A stretch of 9,362 nucleotides of DNA from Bacteroidales bacterium UBA1253 (lineage in GTDB: Bacteria > Bacteroidota > Bacteroidia > Bacteroidales > Paludibacteraceae): contig DBVX01000059.1 in assembly GCA_002308815.1 (NCBI GenBank), positions 251-9,612 of the forward strand. The letters run 5' to 3'. Made by a program: the position numbers and the translations under genes. This document shows, piece by piece, positions 1-5,708 of the stretch (position 1 is the stretch's first letter; each line of letters starts with the position of its first letter). The notes under the pieces were generated by a model, which saw only the letters and a list, made by a program, of their open reading frames with translations, was not told the DNA's origin and did not search any database.

Positions 1-21
1 TTCGATAACTTCGGAGGATAA
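1..21 (+). CDS. Possible last codons of an upstream CDS
   Basis: Frame 1 from the window edge reads six sense codons (F-D-N-F-G-G) and then TAA at 19-21. A strong hairpin begins about 25 bases later, so a gene entering from the left and ending here would make sense. Frame 3 stops at once, and frame 2 stays open through the hairpin to a TGA at 80-82, which is less plausible. Too little is visible to name a product, and the existence of the gene is inferred. Confidence 0.25.
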   Translation, partial: FDNFGG

Positions 22-43
22 GGACGGATTCTTTATATCATTT

Positions 44-82
44 TGGGGACACGCATGCACAAGTATGCGTGTCCCTTGTTGA
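44..82 (+). terminator. Hairpin, probable terminator of upstream unit
   Basis: An 11-bp perfect inverted repeat has arms at 46-56 (GGGACACGCAT) and 65-75 (ATGCGTGTCCC). A G-U pair (57/64) and a C-G pair (58/63) extend it to 13 pairs closing an ACAA tetraloop. The 3' side runs into TTGTTGAATATT, only a moderate U-tract. The opposite strand has no U-tract, so it should act on + strand transcripts entering from the left. It sits well upstream of the methyltransferase promoter, so it insulates that gene. It could instead be a structured 3' end or a DNA-level site. Confidence 0.6.
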
Positions 83-143
83 ATATTCAGCATTTTTTCT
101 GAAGGCGGATTATTAAGACTTTATAGGATTCTTCATTGTTCAT

Positions 144-180
144 TATATTTGTACGTGTCAGATATAATACTGTATCTTTG
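144..180 (+). promoter_or_regulatory. Bacteroidota-type promoters for the TrmH-like gene
   Basis: TATCTTTG at 173-180 matches the -7 box TAnnTTTG exactly. TTTG at 148-151 is the -33 box, with a 21-bp spacer. That same TTTG is the end of a second perfect -7 box, TATATTTG at 144-151, which has TTTA at 120-123 as a weaker -33 box 20 bp upstream. The start of transcription would be near 186, giving a leader of about 38 nt. Assigned by motif only. Confidence 0.6.
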
Positions 181-224
181 CTCCCTCAAAAAATCCGATA
201 CAACAGAAAGCATCGAAACCGACA

Positions 225-770
225 ATGAAAAAAAAGACAATCTCCGAGATGCACCGCATGACCGTGGCGGAATTCCATGAGTCCGCGAAGACGCCCCTTG
301 TGGTGGTGTTAGACAATGTGCGGAGCCAGCACAACATAGGGGCAGTATTCCGCACGGCGGACGCGTTCCGCCTGCGGAAGGTGATACTGTGCGGCATCTC
401 CGCGTGCCCTCCGAACCAAGAGATACACAAGACCGCGCTCGGGGCGGAAGAGAGCGTGGAATGGGAACACTCAGCATCCACCGCCGATGCCGTTCGGCGG
501 CTGCACGAAGAGGGCTACACGGTGTTCGCCGTGGAACAGGTACACGACAGCATCCCCCTTCCTTCGCTGGACCGCACACACACAGGCGACCGCCCCGTGG
601 CAGTGGTGATGGGTCACGAGGTGTTCGGCGTGTCGCAGGAAGTGGTGGACATGTCGGACGGATGCATAGAAATCCCGCAGTACGGAACGAAACATTCGCT
701 TAACGTATCCGTAGCTGCGGGAATCGTACTTTACAGCCTCTCGCGGCTGCTCGGCCCCTCAGACGAATGA
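225..770 (+). CDS. TrmH/SpoU-family RNA 2'-O-methyltransferase
   Basis: Single-domain SPOUT methyltransferase of 181 residues, expected to transfer a methyl group from SAM to a ribose 2'-OH in tRNA or rRNA; the target cannot be told from sequence. Motif 1 is at 31-46 with N31, N37 and catalytic-type R43 (VRSQHNIGAVFRTAD). Motif 2 is at 126-136 (VAVVMGHEVFG), where the usual G-N-E reads G-H-E. Motif 3 is at 147-171 with P151 and S158-L-N-V-S162, forming the trefoil knot that binds SAM. There is no N-terminal L30e-like substrate domain, which is normal for this short group. The ATG at 225 is kept because M-K-K-K followed by a helical lead-in matches relatives as I recall them; M9 and M12 are alternatives. 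It has its own promoter, and its 3' end overlaps the convergent permease gene by 12 bp. The family call is sure and the specific substrate unknown. Confidence 0.93.
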   Translation: MKKKTISEMHRMTVAEFHESAKTPLVVVLDNVRSQHNIGAVFRTADAFRLRKVILCGISACPPNQEIHKTALGAEESVEWEHSASTADAVRRLHEEGYTVFAVEQVHDSIPLPSLDRTHTGDRPVAVVMGHEVFGVSQEVVDMSDGCIEIPQYGTKHSLNVSVAAGIVLYSLSRLLGPSDE

Positions 771-1817
771 GACGACCACCCCGTAGACACATGCTCCGAT
801 AAGCGCGGAGACAGGGATGGTGATAATCCACGCGGTGATGAGGTCAAGGCTGACCCCCCACCTGACGGCACTCATGCGCTTGACCGCCCCGACACCCATA
901 ATGCCGCCGCTGATGACGTGGGTGGTGGAGACAGGGATACCAAGGTTCTGCGTGACGAAAAGCGTCACGGCTCCCGCCGCCTGCGAACAGAAGCCCTCCA
1001 CCGGCGTGATGCGGGTGATCTTGTTACCCATGGTCTTGATGATTTTCCAGCCGCCGGACATGGTTCCGATGGCAATGGCAGTGATACACGCCACGGGAAT
1101 CCACACGGGTGCTCCTGTCAGGTTGCGCGCCGCCGTGTCCGCCACCGTCGTGTCGGGCATGAGCCAATGGGGCAGCGTGTCCATGCCGTACTGGGCGGCA
1201 TAGGCCGTCAAGGCACAGGCAATGACACCAATCTCCTTCTGGCTGTCGTTGAGTCCGTGACCAATACTGAGGCAGGCACTGGAGACGAGCTGTGCGCGCT
1301 TGAACCAGACATCCGCCTTGTGGGGCTTCGCCCTGCGGCAGCACCAATAGACCAAGACGGTAATGAGATTGCCGACCACAAAGCCGATAAGCGGGGCAAC
1401 GATGATAAAGAGGCAGATGATGCCGATGGTGGACCAGTGGACCGCCGCAATGCCCTTGGAACAGATGGCCGCACCCATCAAGCCTCCGATAAGCGTATGG
1501 GACGAGGATGACGGGATGCCCTTCCACCACGTGATGAGGCTCCAGACAATCGCCGCCGCCAAGCCCGCGATGATAATGGGCATGGTGACCATGTCCGCCT
1601 CGACGACCTTCTGGACGGTGTTGGCAATGTTGAAGCCGAGAAGGTACTCGGCAATGAAGAAGGCAATGAAATTGAAGAACGCCGCCCACACGACCGCCAC
1701 GAAAGGCTTCAAGACCTTGGTGGAAACGACGGTGGCAATGGAGTTCGCCGAATCGTGAAAGCCGTTGATGAAATCAAACGCCAGCGCAAGGACGATGATG
1801 GCAATGAGATGTCCCAT
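759..1817 (-). CDS. pit: Inorganic phosphate transporter, PiT family
   Basis: Integral membrane cation-coupled phosphate permease of 352 residues. The duplicated PiT signatures are both present: GFHDSANSIATVVST at 19-33 with GIPSSSSHTLIGG from 100, and SIGHGLNDSQKEIG at 184-197 with GIPVSTTHVISGG from 293. The rest is mostly hydrophobic, with about ten membrane segments and a short basic cytoplasmic stretch around 160-175 (CCRRAKPHK). Length fits the compact bacterial PiT group. It begins 2 bp after the stop of the DUF47 gene, so the two are surely co-transcribed and probably translationally coupled; no Shine-Dalgarno is visible. The ATG at 1815-1817 gives a membrane segment directly at the N terminus, as in relatives. 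Its last codons overlap the end of the TrmH-like gene and no terminator is seen there. Phosphate is the likely substrate; some PiT proteins carry metal-phosphate complexes or sulfate. Confidence 0.95.
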   Translation of the reverse strand: MGHLIAIIVLALAFDFINGFHDSANSIATVVSTKVLKPFVAVVWAAFFNFIAFFIAEYLLGFNIANTVQKVVEADMVTMPIIIAGLAAAIVWSLITWWKGIPSSSSHTLIGGLMGAAICSKGIAAVHWSTIGIICLFIIVAPLIGFVVGNLITVLVYWCCRRAKPHKADVWFKRAQLVSSACLSIGHGLNDSQKEIGVIACALTAYAAQYGMDTLPHWLMPDTTVADTAARNLTGAPVWIPVACITAIAIGTMSGGWKIIKTMGNKITRITPVEGFCSQAAGAVTLFVTQNLGIPVSTTHVISGGIMGVGAVKRMSAVRWGVSLDLITAWIITIPVSALIGACVYGVVVSFV

Positions 1818-1819
1818 AC

Positions 1820-2470
1820 TCAGGCGTATTTAACGATGATGGTACGGAGGGTCTTCCCGACATGGTTGGCACGGTCGGTCGCCTCCTCCATACTCTGCAT
1901 AATCTCCTTAATCTTGATGAGTTCCTTCGGGTCGCTCTCGGTCTCGAAGAGCTCCTTGACGAAATTGTCGTACACGTCGTCGCCCTCGTGCTCGAGGTCG
2001 TGGAGTTTGGCACACTGCTCAAGCGCGATGTCGGGCTGCTTGTTCATGATGCCGAGTTCCCCGCAGGCGACCTCCATCGCCTTGGTTCCCTCGAGGATGA
2101 TTTCCGCCATGTGCATCGCCTTGTTGGGAATCTCGCGGGGATGATAGAGCACCATTCGCTTGGCGCTGTCGTTGATATAGTCCATCACGTCGTCCAAATC
2201 GCTGCACAACTGGTGCATGTCCTCACGGTCGAACGGGGTGACAAAGGCGTTGTTGATGTGCTCAAAGATGTCGATGATGATATTGTCGCACTCGGTCTCA
2301 ATTGTCTTGATTTTGGTGTAGAGTTCGACCTGCTTGTCGCGCTCGGTGGCCGACACCAGTTCGGTAAAAAGGTCGGCACCAACCACGATGCGGCTTGCCA
2401 TCGTCTTGTACTTGGGTAATAACTTTTCCTCCTTGGGAAGAAACGAAGCGAAGAAACTGTTGAGTGACAT
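1820..2470 (-). CDS. DUF47 (PhoU-like) Pit-accessory protein
   Basis: Soluble, acidic, all-helical protein of 216 residues in the DUF47/PhoU-like family, which is commonly encoded directly upstream of pit and is thought to modulate the permease. No membrane segment is present. Acidic helical motifs of the kind that bind metal clusters in PhoU folds recur: E58-x-x-x-D62, the D81-R-E-D to D91-L-D-D94 run, L159-E-H-E-G-D-D165, and M194-E-E-A-T-D-R200. The N terminus (MSLNSFFASFLPKEEKLLPK) resembles the F-x-x-L-P-K-E lead of the family. First gene of the two-gene phosphate operon, with a near-consensus promoter upstream giving a leader of about 40 nt. Co-occurrence with pit supports a role in phosphate homeostasis, but regulation versus assembly of the transporter cannot be decided here. 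Confidence 0.9.
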   Translation of the reverse strand: MSLNSFFASFLPKEEKLLPKYKTMASRIVVGADLFTELVSATERDKQVELYTKIKTIETECDNIIIDIFEHINNAFVTPFDREDMHQLCSDLDDVMDYINDSAKRMVLYHPREIPNKAMHMAEIILEGTKAMEVACGELGIMNKQPDIALEQCAKLHDLEHEGDDVYDNFVKELFETESDPKELIKIKEIMQSMEEATDRANHVGKTLRTIIVKYA

Positions 2471-2517
2471 ATTTAATTTGAATGATTTGATATATGCTCA
2501 TTGAACAACCAGGCAAA

Positions 2518-2549
2518 CAAAAGTAGTGCATTACGGTGCAAAGCACAAA
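2518..2549 (-). promoter_or_regulatory. Promoter of the DUF47-pit operon
   Basis: On the minus strand, TTTG (2549-2546) and TACTTTTG (2525-2518) are separated by exactly 20 bp. This is a perfect match to the Bacteroidota consensus TTTG-N19-21-TAnnTTTG. Predicted transcription start is near 2512, leaving a leader of about 40 nt before the ATG at 2470. The spacer contains a short inverted repeat (GTGC-AAA-GCAC, 2536-2546) that abuts the -33 box. Motif-based call. Confidence 0.75.
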
Positions 2550-2577
2550 ACAGAAAACACAAAGTGTAACATTCGGA

Positions 2578-2591
2578 ATGCAAACTTGCAT
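2578..2591. repeat. Inverted repeat ATGCAA-AC-TTGCAT in divergent control region
   Basis: Two 6-bp arms (2578-2583 and 2586-2591) separated by AC form a 14-bp dyad. A further TTGCAT lies at 2606-2611. The core TGCA occurs five times between 2527 and 2610. The dyad lies between the two divergent promoters and touches an extra TATTTTTG box (2591-2598). It has the shape of a dimeric regulator site, but no regulator is identified. Confidence 0.35.
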
Positions 2592-2617
2592 ATTTTTGTC
2601 ACTTTTTGCATTTTCTA

Positions 2618-2649
2618 TTTCGTTAATTGATGCGGATGCGGTATTTTTG
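2618..2649 (+). promoter_or_regulatory. Promoter of the mdh-spt-SDR unit
   Basis: TATTTTTG at 2642-2649 matches the -7 box fully. TTTC at 2618-2621 is a 3-of-4 match to the -33 box, with a 20-bp spacer. Transcription would start near 2655, giving a leader of roughly 80 nt. Another TATTTTTG at 2591-2598 has no convincing -33 partner, so it is the weaker candidate. Confidence 0.6.
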
Positions 2650-2655
2650 CGCAAT

Positions 2656-2695
2656 GTATCGGAATGATTTGCTACGATAATGGTCTTTCCGATAC
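2656..2695 (+). promoter_or_regulatory. 9-bp inverted repeat in mdh leader
   Basis: GTATCGGAA (2656-2664) is perfectly complementary to TTCCGATAC (2687-2695), with 22 bases between. It begins at or next to the predicted transcription start, so it could fold as a 5' hairpin of the mRNA or be a bound dyad in DNA. TATCG at 2657-2661 could alternatively pair with CGATA at 2675-2679, so two mutually exclusive folds are possible. There is no U-tract after it, so it is not a simple terminator. I recognise no known riboswitch class. Confidence 0.4.
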
Positions 2696-2738
2696 GACGG
2701 AACAAGTTTAATACACACAAAATAAAAATTATAGGATT

Positions 2739-3680
2739 ATGTCAAAAGTAACTGTAGTGGGTGCAGGCAATGTGGGAGCGACCTGCGCGAATGTGTTGGC
2801 GGTTCATGAGGTAGCCGACCGTGTATGTCTGATTGACATCAAAGAGGGACTTGCTGAGGGCAAGGCCATGGATATTATGCAGACCGCCCAGTTGATGGGC
2901 TTTGACACAGTGGTGGAAGGCGTTACGAACGATTACAGCCGCACGGCGGACTCGGATGTGGTCATCATCACTTCGGGTATCCCCCGCAAGCCGGGTATGA
3001 CCCGCGAGGAACTGATCGGTGTGAACGCCGGCATCGTGAAGAGTGTTGCGACTCAGATATTGACCTATTCTCCTAACGCCATCCTGATTGTCGTTTCCAA
3101 CCCGATGGACACAATGGCTTATCTGACGCTGCACGCATTAGGTCTGCCGCGCAACCGCGTCATAGGTATGGGCGGCGCGTTGGACAGCGCGCGTCTGCGC
3201 TATTACATGAGCCAAGCACTCAACTGCAACGCCAACGATGTGGACGGCTTCGTAATTGGCGGTCACGGCGACACGACGATGATTCCCCTGAAGTCGTTCA
3301 TGACCTACAAGGGCGTGCACGTGAGCAACTTCCTGTCGGATGAAGAGATAGACGACGTGGTGAAGAAGACCATGGTAGGCGGTGCCACGCTGACCGGTCT
3401 GCTCGGCACGAGCGCGTGGATGGCTCCCGGAGCCGCAGCCGCAAGTGTCGCCGAAAGCATCATCAAGGATCAGAAGAAAATGATTCCCTGCTCTGTATCC
3501 CTCGAAGGCGAATACGGAATGAAGGACATAACTATCGGCGTACCTTGCATCATAGGAAGAAACGGTCTGGAGAAGGTTCTTGAACTTCAACTCTCTCAAG
3601 AGGAGATGGAGCAACTGCGCAACAGCGAGGCAGCCGTCCGCAAAACGACCGCCGTTCTCAAAGACTTAAACGTATTGTAA
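2739..3680 (+). CDS. mdh: Malate dehydrogenase, NAD-dependent (LDH-like)
   Basis: Interconverts malate and oxaloacetate with NAD in the cytosol; in Bacteroidales this serves the reductive branch from oxaloacetate toward succinate. The 313 residues match the LDH-like MDH group. The Rossmann motif G8-A-G-N-V-G13 is followed by D33 at the end of beta-2, which favours NAD over NADP. Substrate residues are R83 and R89 (IPRKPGMTR), N121 (SNPMD) and R152 (LDSAR). The catalytic pair is D149 and H176 (GGHGDTT). R83 in the substrate loop supports malate over lactate. The ATG at 2739 starts right before the first beta strand, as expected. The stop TAA is followed immediately by the ATG of the next gene, so translation is probably coupled. 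The long leader carries a 9-bp inverted repeat that may regulate it. Confidence 0.95.
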   Translation: MSKVTVVGAGNVGATCANVLAVHEVADRVCLIDIKEGLAEGKAMDIMQTAQLMGFDTVVEGVTNDYSRTADSDVVIITSGIPRKPGMTREELIGVNAGIVKSVATQILTYSPNAILIVVSNPMDTMAYLTLHALGLPRNRVIGMGGALDSARLRYYMSQALNCNANDVDGFVIGGHGDTTMIPLKSFMTYKGVHVSNFLSDEEIDDVVKKTMVGGATLTGLLGTSAWMAPGAAAASVAESIIKDQKKMIPCSVSLEGEYGMKDITIGVPCIIGRNGLEKVLELQLSQEEMEQLRNSEAAVRKTTAVLKDLNVL

Positions 3681-4862
3681 ATGGACCTGTTTGACAAGTG
3701 CCATTTCGAGCTTCTGGACGAAGTTCGCCGCAAGAACATCTATCCCTATTTCCACACTTTGGAGTCGCGTCAGGCTCCGGTTGTGGAAATGGAGGGGAAA
3801 AGACGTATCATGCTGGGCAGCAACAATTACCTCGGTCTGACGGAGGACGAGCAGGTGATAGCCGCCGGCAAACGCGCCCTTGACAAATACGGTTCGGGTG
3901 TGAGCGGCAGCCGGTTTCTGAATGGCACGCTCGACCTGCACCTACAACTGGAGCAGGCATTGGCGGATTTCACCGGTTACGAGGCTGCAATGACATGCTC
4001 CACAGGTTTTCAGACCAATCTTGCCATCCTTTCCACAATATGCGGAAAGGATGACTTTATTCTGAACGACCGTGAGAACCACGCCTCCATCTACGACGGC
4101 ACGCGCTTGAGTTACGCTACCCAGCTCCGCTACAAGCATTCCGACATGGAGGATCTGGAGCGCAAACTGCAGTCCCTTCCTTTAGAAGCGGGCAAACTGA
4201 TTGTGACCGACGGTGTGTTCTCCATGCGCGGGGATATATGCAAACTGCCCGAGATATGCGATCTTGCCGACAAGTATCACGCCCGCGTGATGGTGGACGA
4301 TGCCCACGGATTCGGCGTATTGGGCAGAGGAGGCAGAGGTACGGCGGATATGTTCGGACTGACCGACCGAGTGGACATCACGATGCTCACGTTCTCCAAG
4401 TCGCTTGCCAGCATAGGAGGCTGTATGCTCACGTCCCAACGGGTGGCAGAGTATGTGCGCCATACCTGCCGGCCTTTCATTTTCTCGGCATCGCTGACTC
4501 CGAGCAGCACCGCTACTGCTTTGGCTGCTCTTCAGCGGCTCAAGGAAGACCCCGAACGTCCGGAACGGCTGATGCGCATCACGCATTATTTCCAACAGGC
4601 ACTCCTCAAGGCGGGTGTACCTATCATAGAGGCTCCAACCCCCATTGTACCCATTTTCACTTACGAAACGCTGCGTACACTCTATTTAGGCAAGCGGATT
4701 TTTGAAGAAGGAGTCTTTGTCAATCCGGTCATCGCGCCGGCTTGTGTGGAAGGCGAGTGTCTGCTCCGCACTACACTAATGGCGACCCATACGGAGGACA
4801 TCATTGACGAGGCAACCGCTATCATCGCCCGCGTGCTACAGGAAAAAACCGATTCCCTTTGA
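3681..4862 (+). CDS. spt: Serine palmitoyltransferase-like alpha-oxoamine synthase
   Basis: PLP enzyme of 393 residues in the alpha-oxoamine synthase family. The likely reaction is L-serine plus a long acyl-CoA to 3-ketosphinganine, the first step of sphingolipid synthesis. Visible landmarks are GSNNYLGLT (46-54), YGSGVSGSRFLNGT with following L-D-L-H (70-87), stacking H134 (RENHAS), DGVFSMRGD (177-185), PLP-pairing D206 and H209 (VDDAHGFG), the Schiff-base K240 (TFSKSLASIGG), and MATHT (367-371) near the C terminus. The N-terminal Y21-P-Y-F and the GTLDLH stretch resemble Bacteroides SPT as I remember it rather than KBL or BioF. The ATG directly abuts the mdh stop with no intergenic base. 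The stop TGA overlaps the TTG start of the SDR gene. Sibling activities (KBL, BioF, other acyl-CoA/amino-acid condensations) are not excluded, though no biotin or threonine genes are nearby. Confidence 0.85.
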   Translation: MDLFDKCHFELLDEVRRKNIYPYFHTLESRQAPVVEMEGKRRIMLGSNNYLGLTEDEQVIAAGKRALDKYGSGVSGSRFLNGTLDLHLQLEQALADFTGYEAAMTCSTGFQTNLAILSTICGKDDFILNDRENHASIYDGTRLSYATQLRYKHSDMEDLERKLQSLPLEAGKLIVTDGVFSMRGDICKLPEICDLADKYHARVMVDDAHGFGVLGRGGRGTADMFGLTDRVDITMLTFSKSLASIGGCMLTSQRVAEYVRHTCRPFIFSASLTPSSTATALAALQRLKEDPERPERLMRITHYFQQALLKAGVPIIEAPTPIVPIFTYETLRTLYLGKRIFEEGVFVNPVIAPACVEGECLLRTTLMATHTEDIIDEATAIIARVLQEKTDSL

Positions 4863-5653
4863 ATACCTTTTCGCACACACTTCTTCTAACCGGCGGATCC
4901 GGCGGTATAGGCAAGGCGGCAGCCGGATTGTTCGCCTCCCGCGGCTGGCTGGTATATGAACTGAGCCGTCATGGCAGCAGTTACGAAGGGGTCACGCACA
5001 TAGACTGCGATGTGTCGTCGCCGGAGCAGGTGCGGCAGGCTGTTGCCGAAGTGATGCGGCTGACTGACCATATAGATGTCGTGATCAGCAATGCAGGAAT
5101 GGGAATCAGTGGACCGGTCGAGTTCACACCGGTGGTGGAAGCCAAGCGGCAGTTCGATGTCAATTTCTTCGGGACGTTCTATTTGGTGCAGGCTGTTCTG
5201 CCCGCATTGCGCAAGCAGATGTATGGGCGGATTATCTTCACGAGCAGCGTTGCGGCGGTGTTGAGTGTGCCTTATCAGAGCCTCTACAGTGCCAGTAAGG
5301 CGGCTCTCAATGCGATGGCACTGGCTCTTGCCAACGAAGTCCGTCCTTATCACATTCAGGTGTCGTGTCTGATGCCGGGGGATGTGGCAACGGGTTTCAC
5401 ATCCTCTCGTGTGAAGGGAACGGCGGGTGCGGATGTCTATCCCCATGCAGAAAAGGCTGTAGAGGCGATGGAGAGGGACGAACAGAACGGTATGAGCGCG
5501 AAAAAAATGGCAAAAGCTCTTTGGCGGATTGCCACTTCCCGTTTTCCTGCCCCGCTTTATGTCGGCGGTTGGCAGTATAAGATTTTCTGTTTCCTTGACC
5601 GCATCCTCCCCAAGCGTCTTGTCAATCGCATTGAAGGTATGATGTATTCTTAG
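4859..5653 (+). CDS. SDR oxidoreductase, candidate 3-ketosphinganine reductase
   Basis: Classical short-chain dehydrogenase of 264 residues. The cofactor loop is T11-G-G-S-G-G-I-G18 and the NAG motif is at 78-80. N102, S129/S130, Y143 and K147 (YSASK) form the catalytic set, and P173-G174 follows. The C-terminal part (about 225-264, PLYVGGWQYKIFCFLDRILP) is hydrophobic and aromatic, suiting a lipid or membrane-facing substrate. R37 after beta-2 (LSRHG) hints at NADPH. The start is TTG at 4859-4861, inside a TTGA overlap with the previous stop. The frame upstream is open only to 4808 and has no ATG or GTG, and the next possible start falls beyond the glycine loop. Tight coupling to an SPT-like gene makes reduction of 3-ketosphinganine the leading hypothesis. 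Fatty-acid or other ketone reduction is possible; only the family is certain. Confidence 0.85.
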   Translation: MNTFSHTLLLTGGSGGIGKAAAGLFASRGWLVYELSRHGSSYEGVTHIDCDVSSPEQVRQAVAEVMRLTDHIDVVISNAGMGISGPVEFTPVVEAKRQFDVNFFGTFYLVQAVLPALRKQMYGRIIFTSSVAAVLSVPYQSLYSASKAALNAMALALANEVRPYHIQVSCLMPGDVATGFTSSRVKGTAGADVYPHAEKAVEAMERDEQNGMSAKKMAKALWRIATSRFPAPLYVGGWQYKIFCFLDRILPKRLVNRIEGMMYS

Positions 5654-5654
5654 T

Positions 5655-5690
5655 AAAAAAGGAATCTCTCCAACGAGAGATTCCTTTTTC
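5655..5690. terminator. Bidirectional intrinsic terminator
   Basis: A perfect 10-bp GC-containing stem (GGAATCTCTC 5661-5670 with GAGAGATTCC 5675-5684) closes a CAAC loop. It is flanked by A6 on the left (5655-5660) and T5 on the right (5685-5689), so the arms extend to 15 bp. Each strand therefore shows a stem followed by a U-run. It lies between the stops of the convergent SDR gene (5653) and TPR gene (5709) and should end both transcripts. Confidence 0.92.
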
Positions 5691-5708
5691 TGTCATTCTT
5701 AATCCGTA

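Noticed and set aside
734..749. Possible hairpin CAGCC/GGCTG at the end of the TrmH-like gene as a terminator
   Set aside because: Only 5 bp of stem inside coding sequence and no U-tract on either side.
918..1511. Long open frame opposite pit (+ strand)
   Set aside because: Antisense shadow created by C/G-ending codons of pit; composition is not protein-like and pit has all family motifs.
1862..2419. Long open frame opposite the DUF47 gene (+ strand)
   Set aside because: Exact codon-register shadow of an acidic helical protein; no start context or promoter, and the DUF47 reading is well supported.
2591..2598. TATTTTTG as an independent upstream mdh promoter
   Set aside because: No -33 element at 19-21 bp spacing; the second TATTTTTG at 2642 is better supported.
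2654..2751. Two small open frames in the mdh leader (8 and 23 codons) joined by TAATG
   Set aside because: The first begins at the predicted transcription start with no room for ribosome binding, and the second overlaps the mdh start out of frame. Neither has supporting signals.
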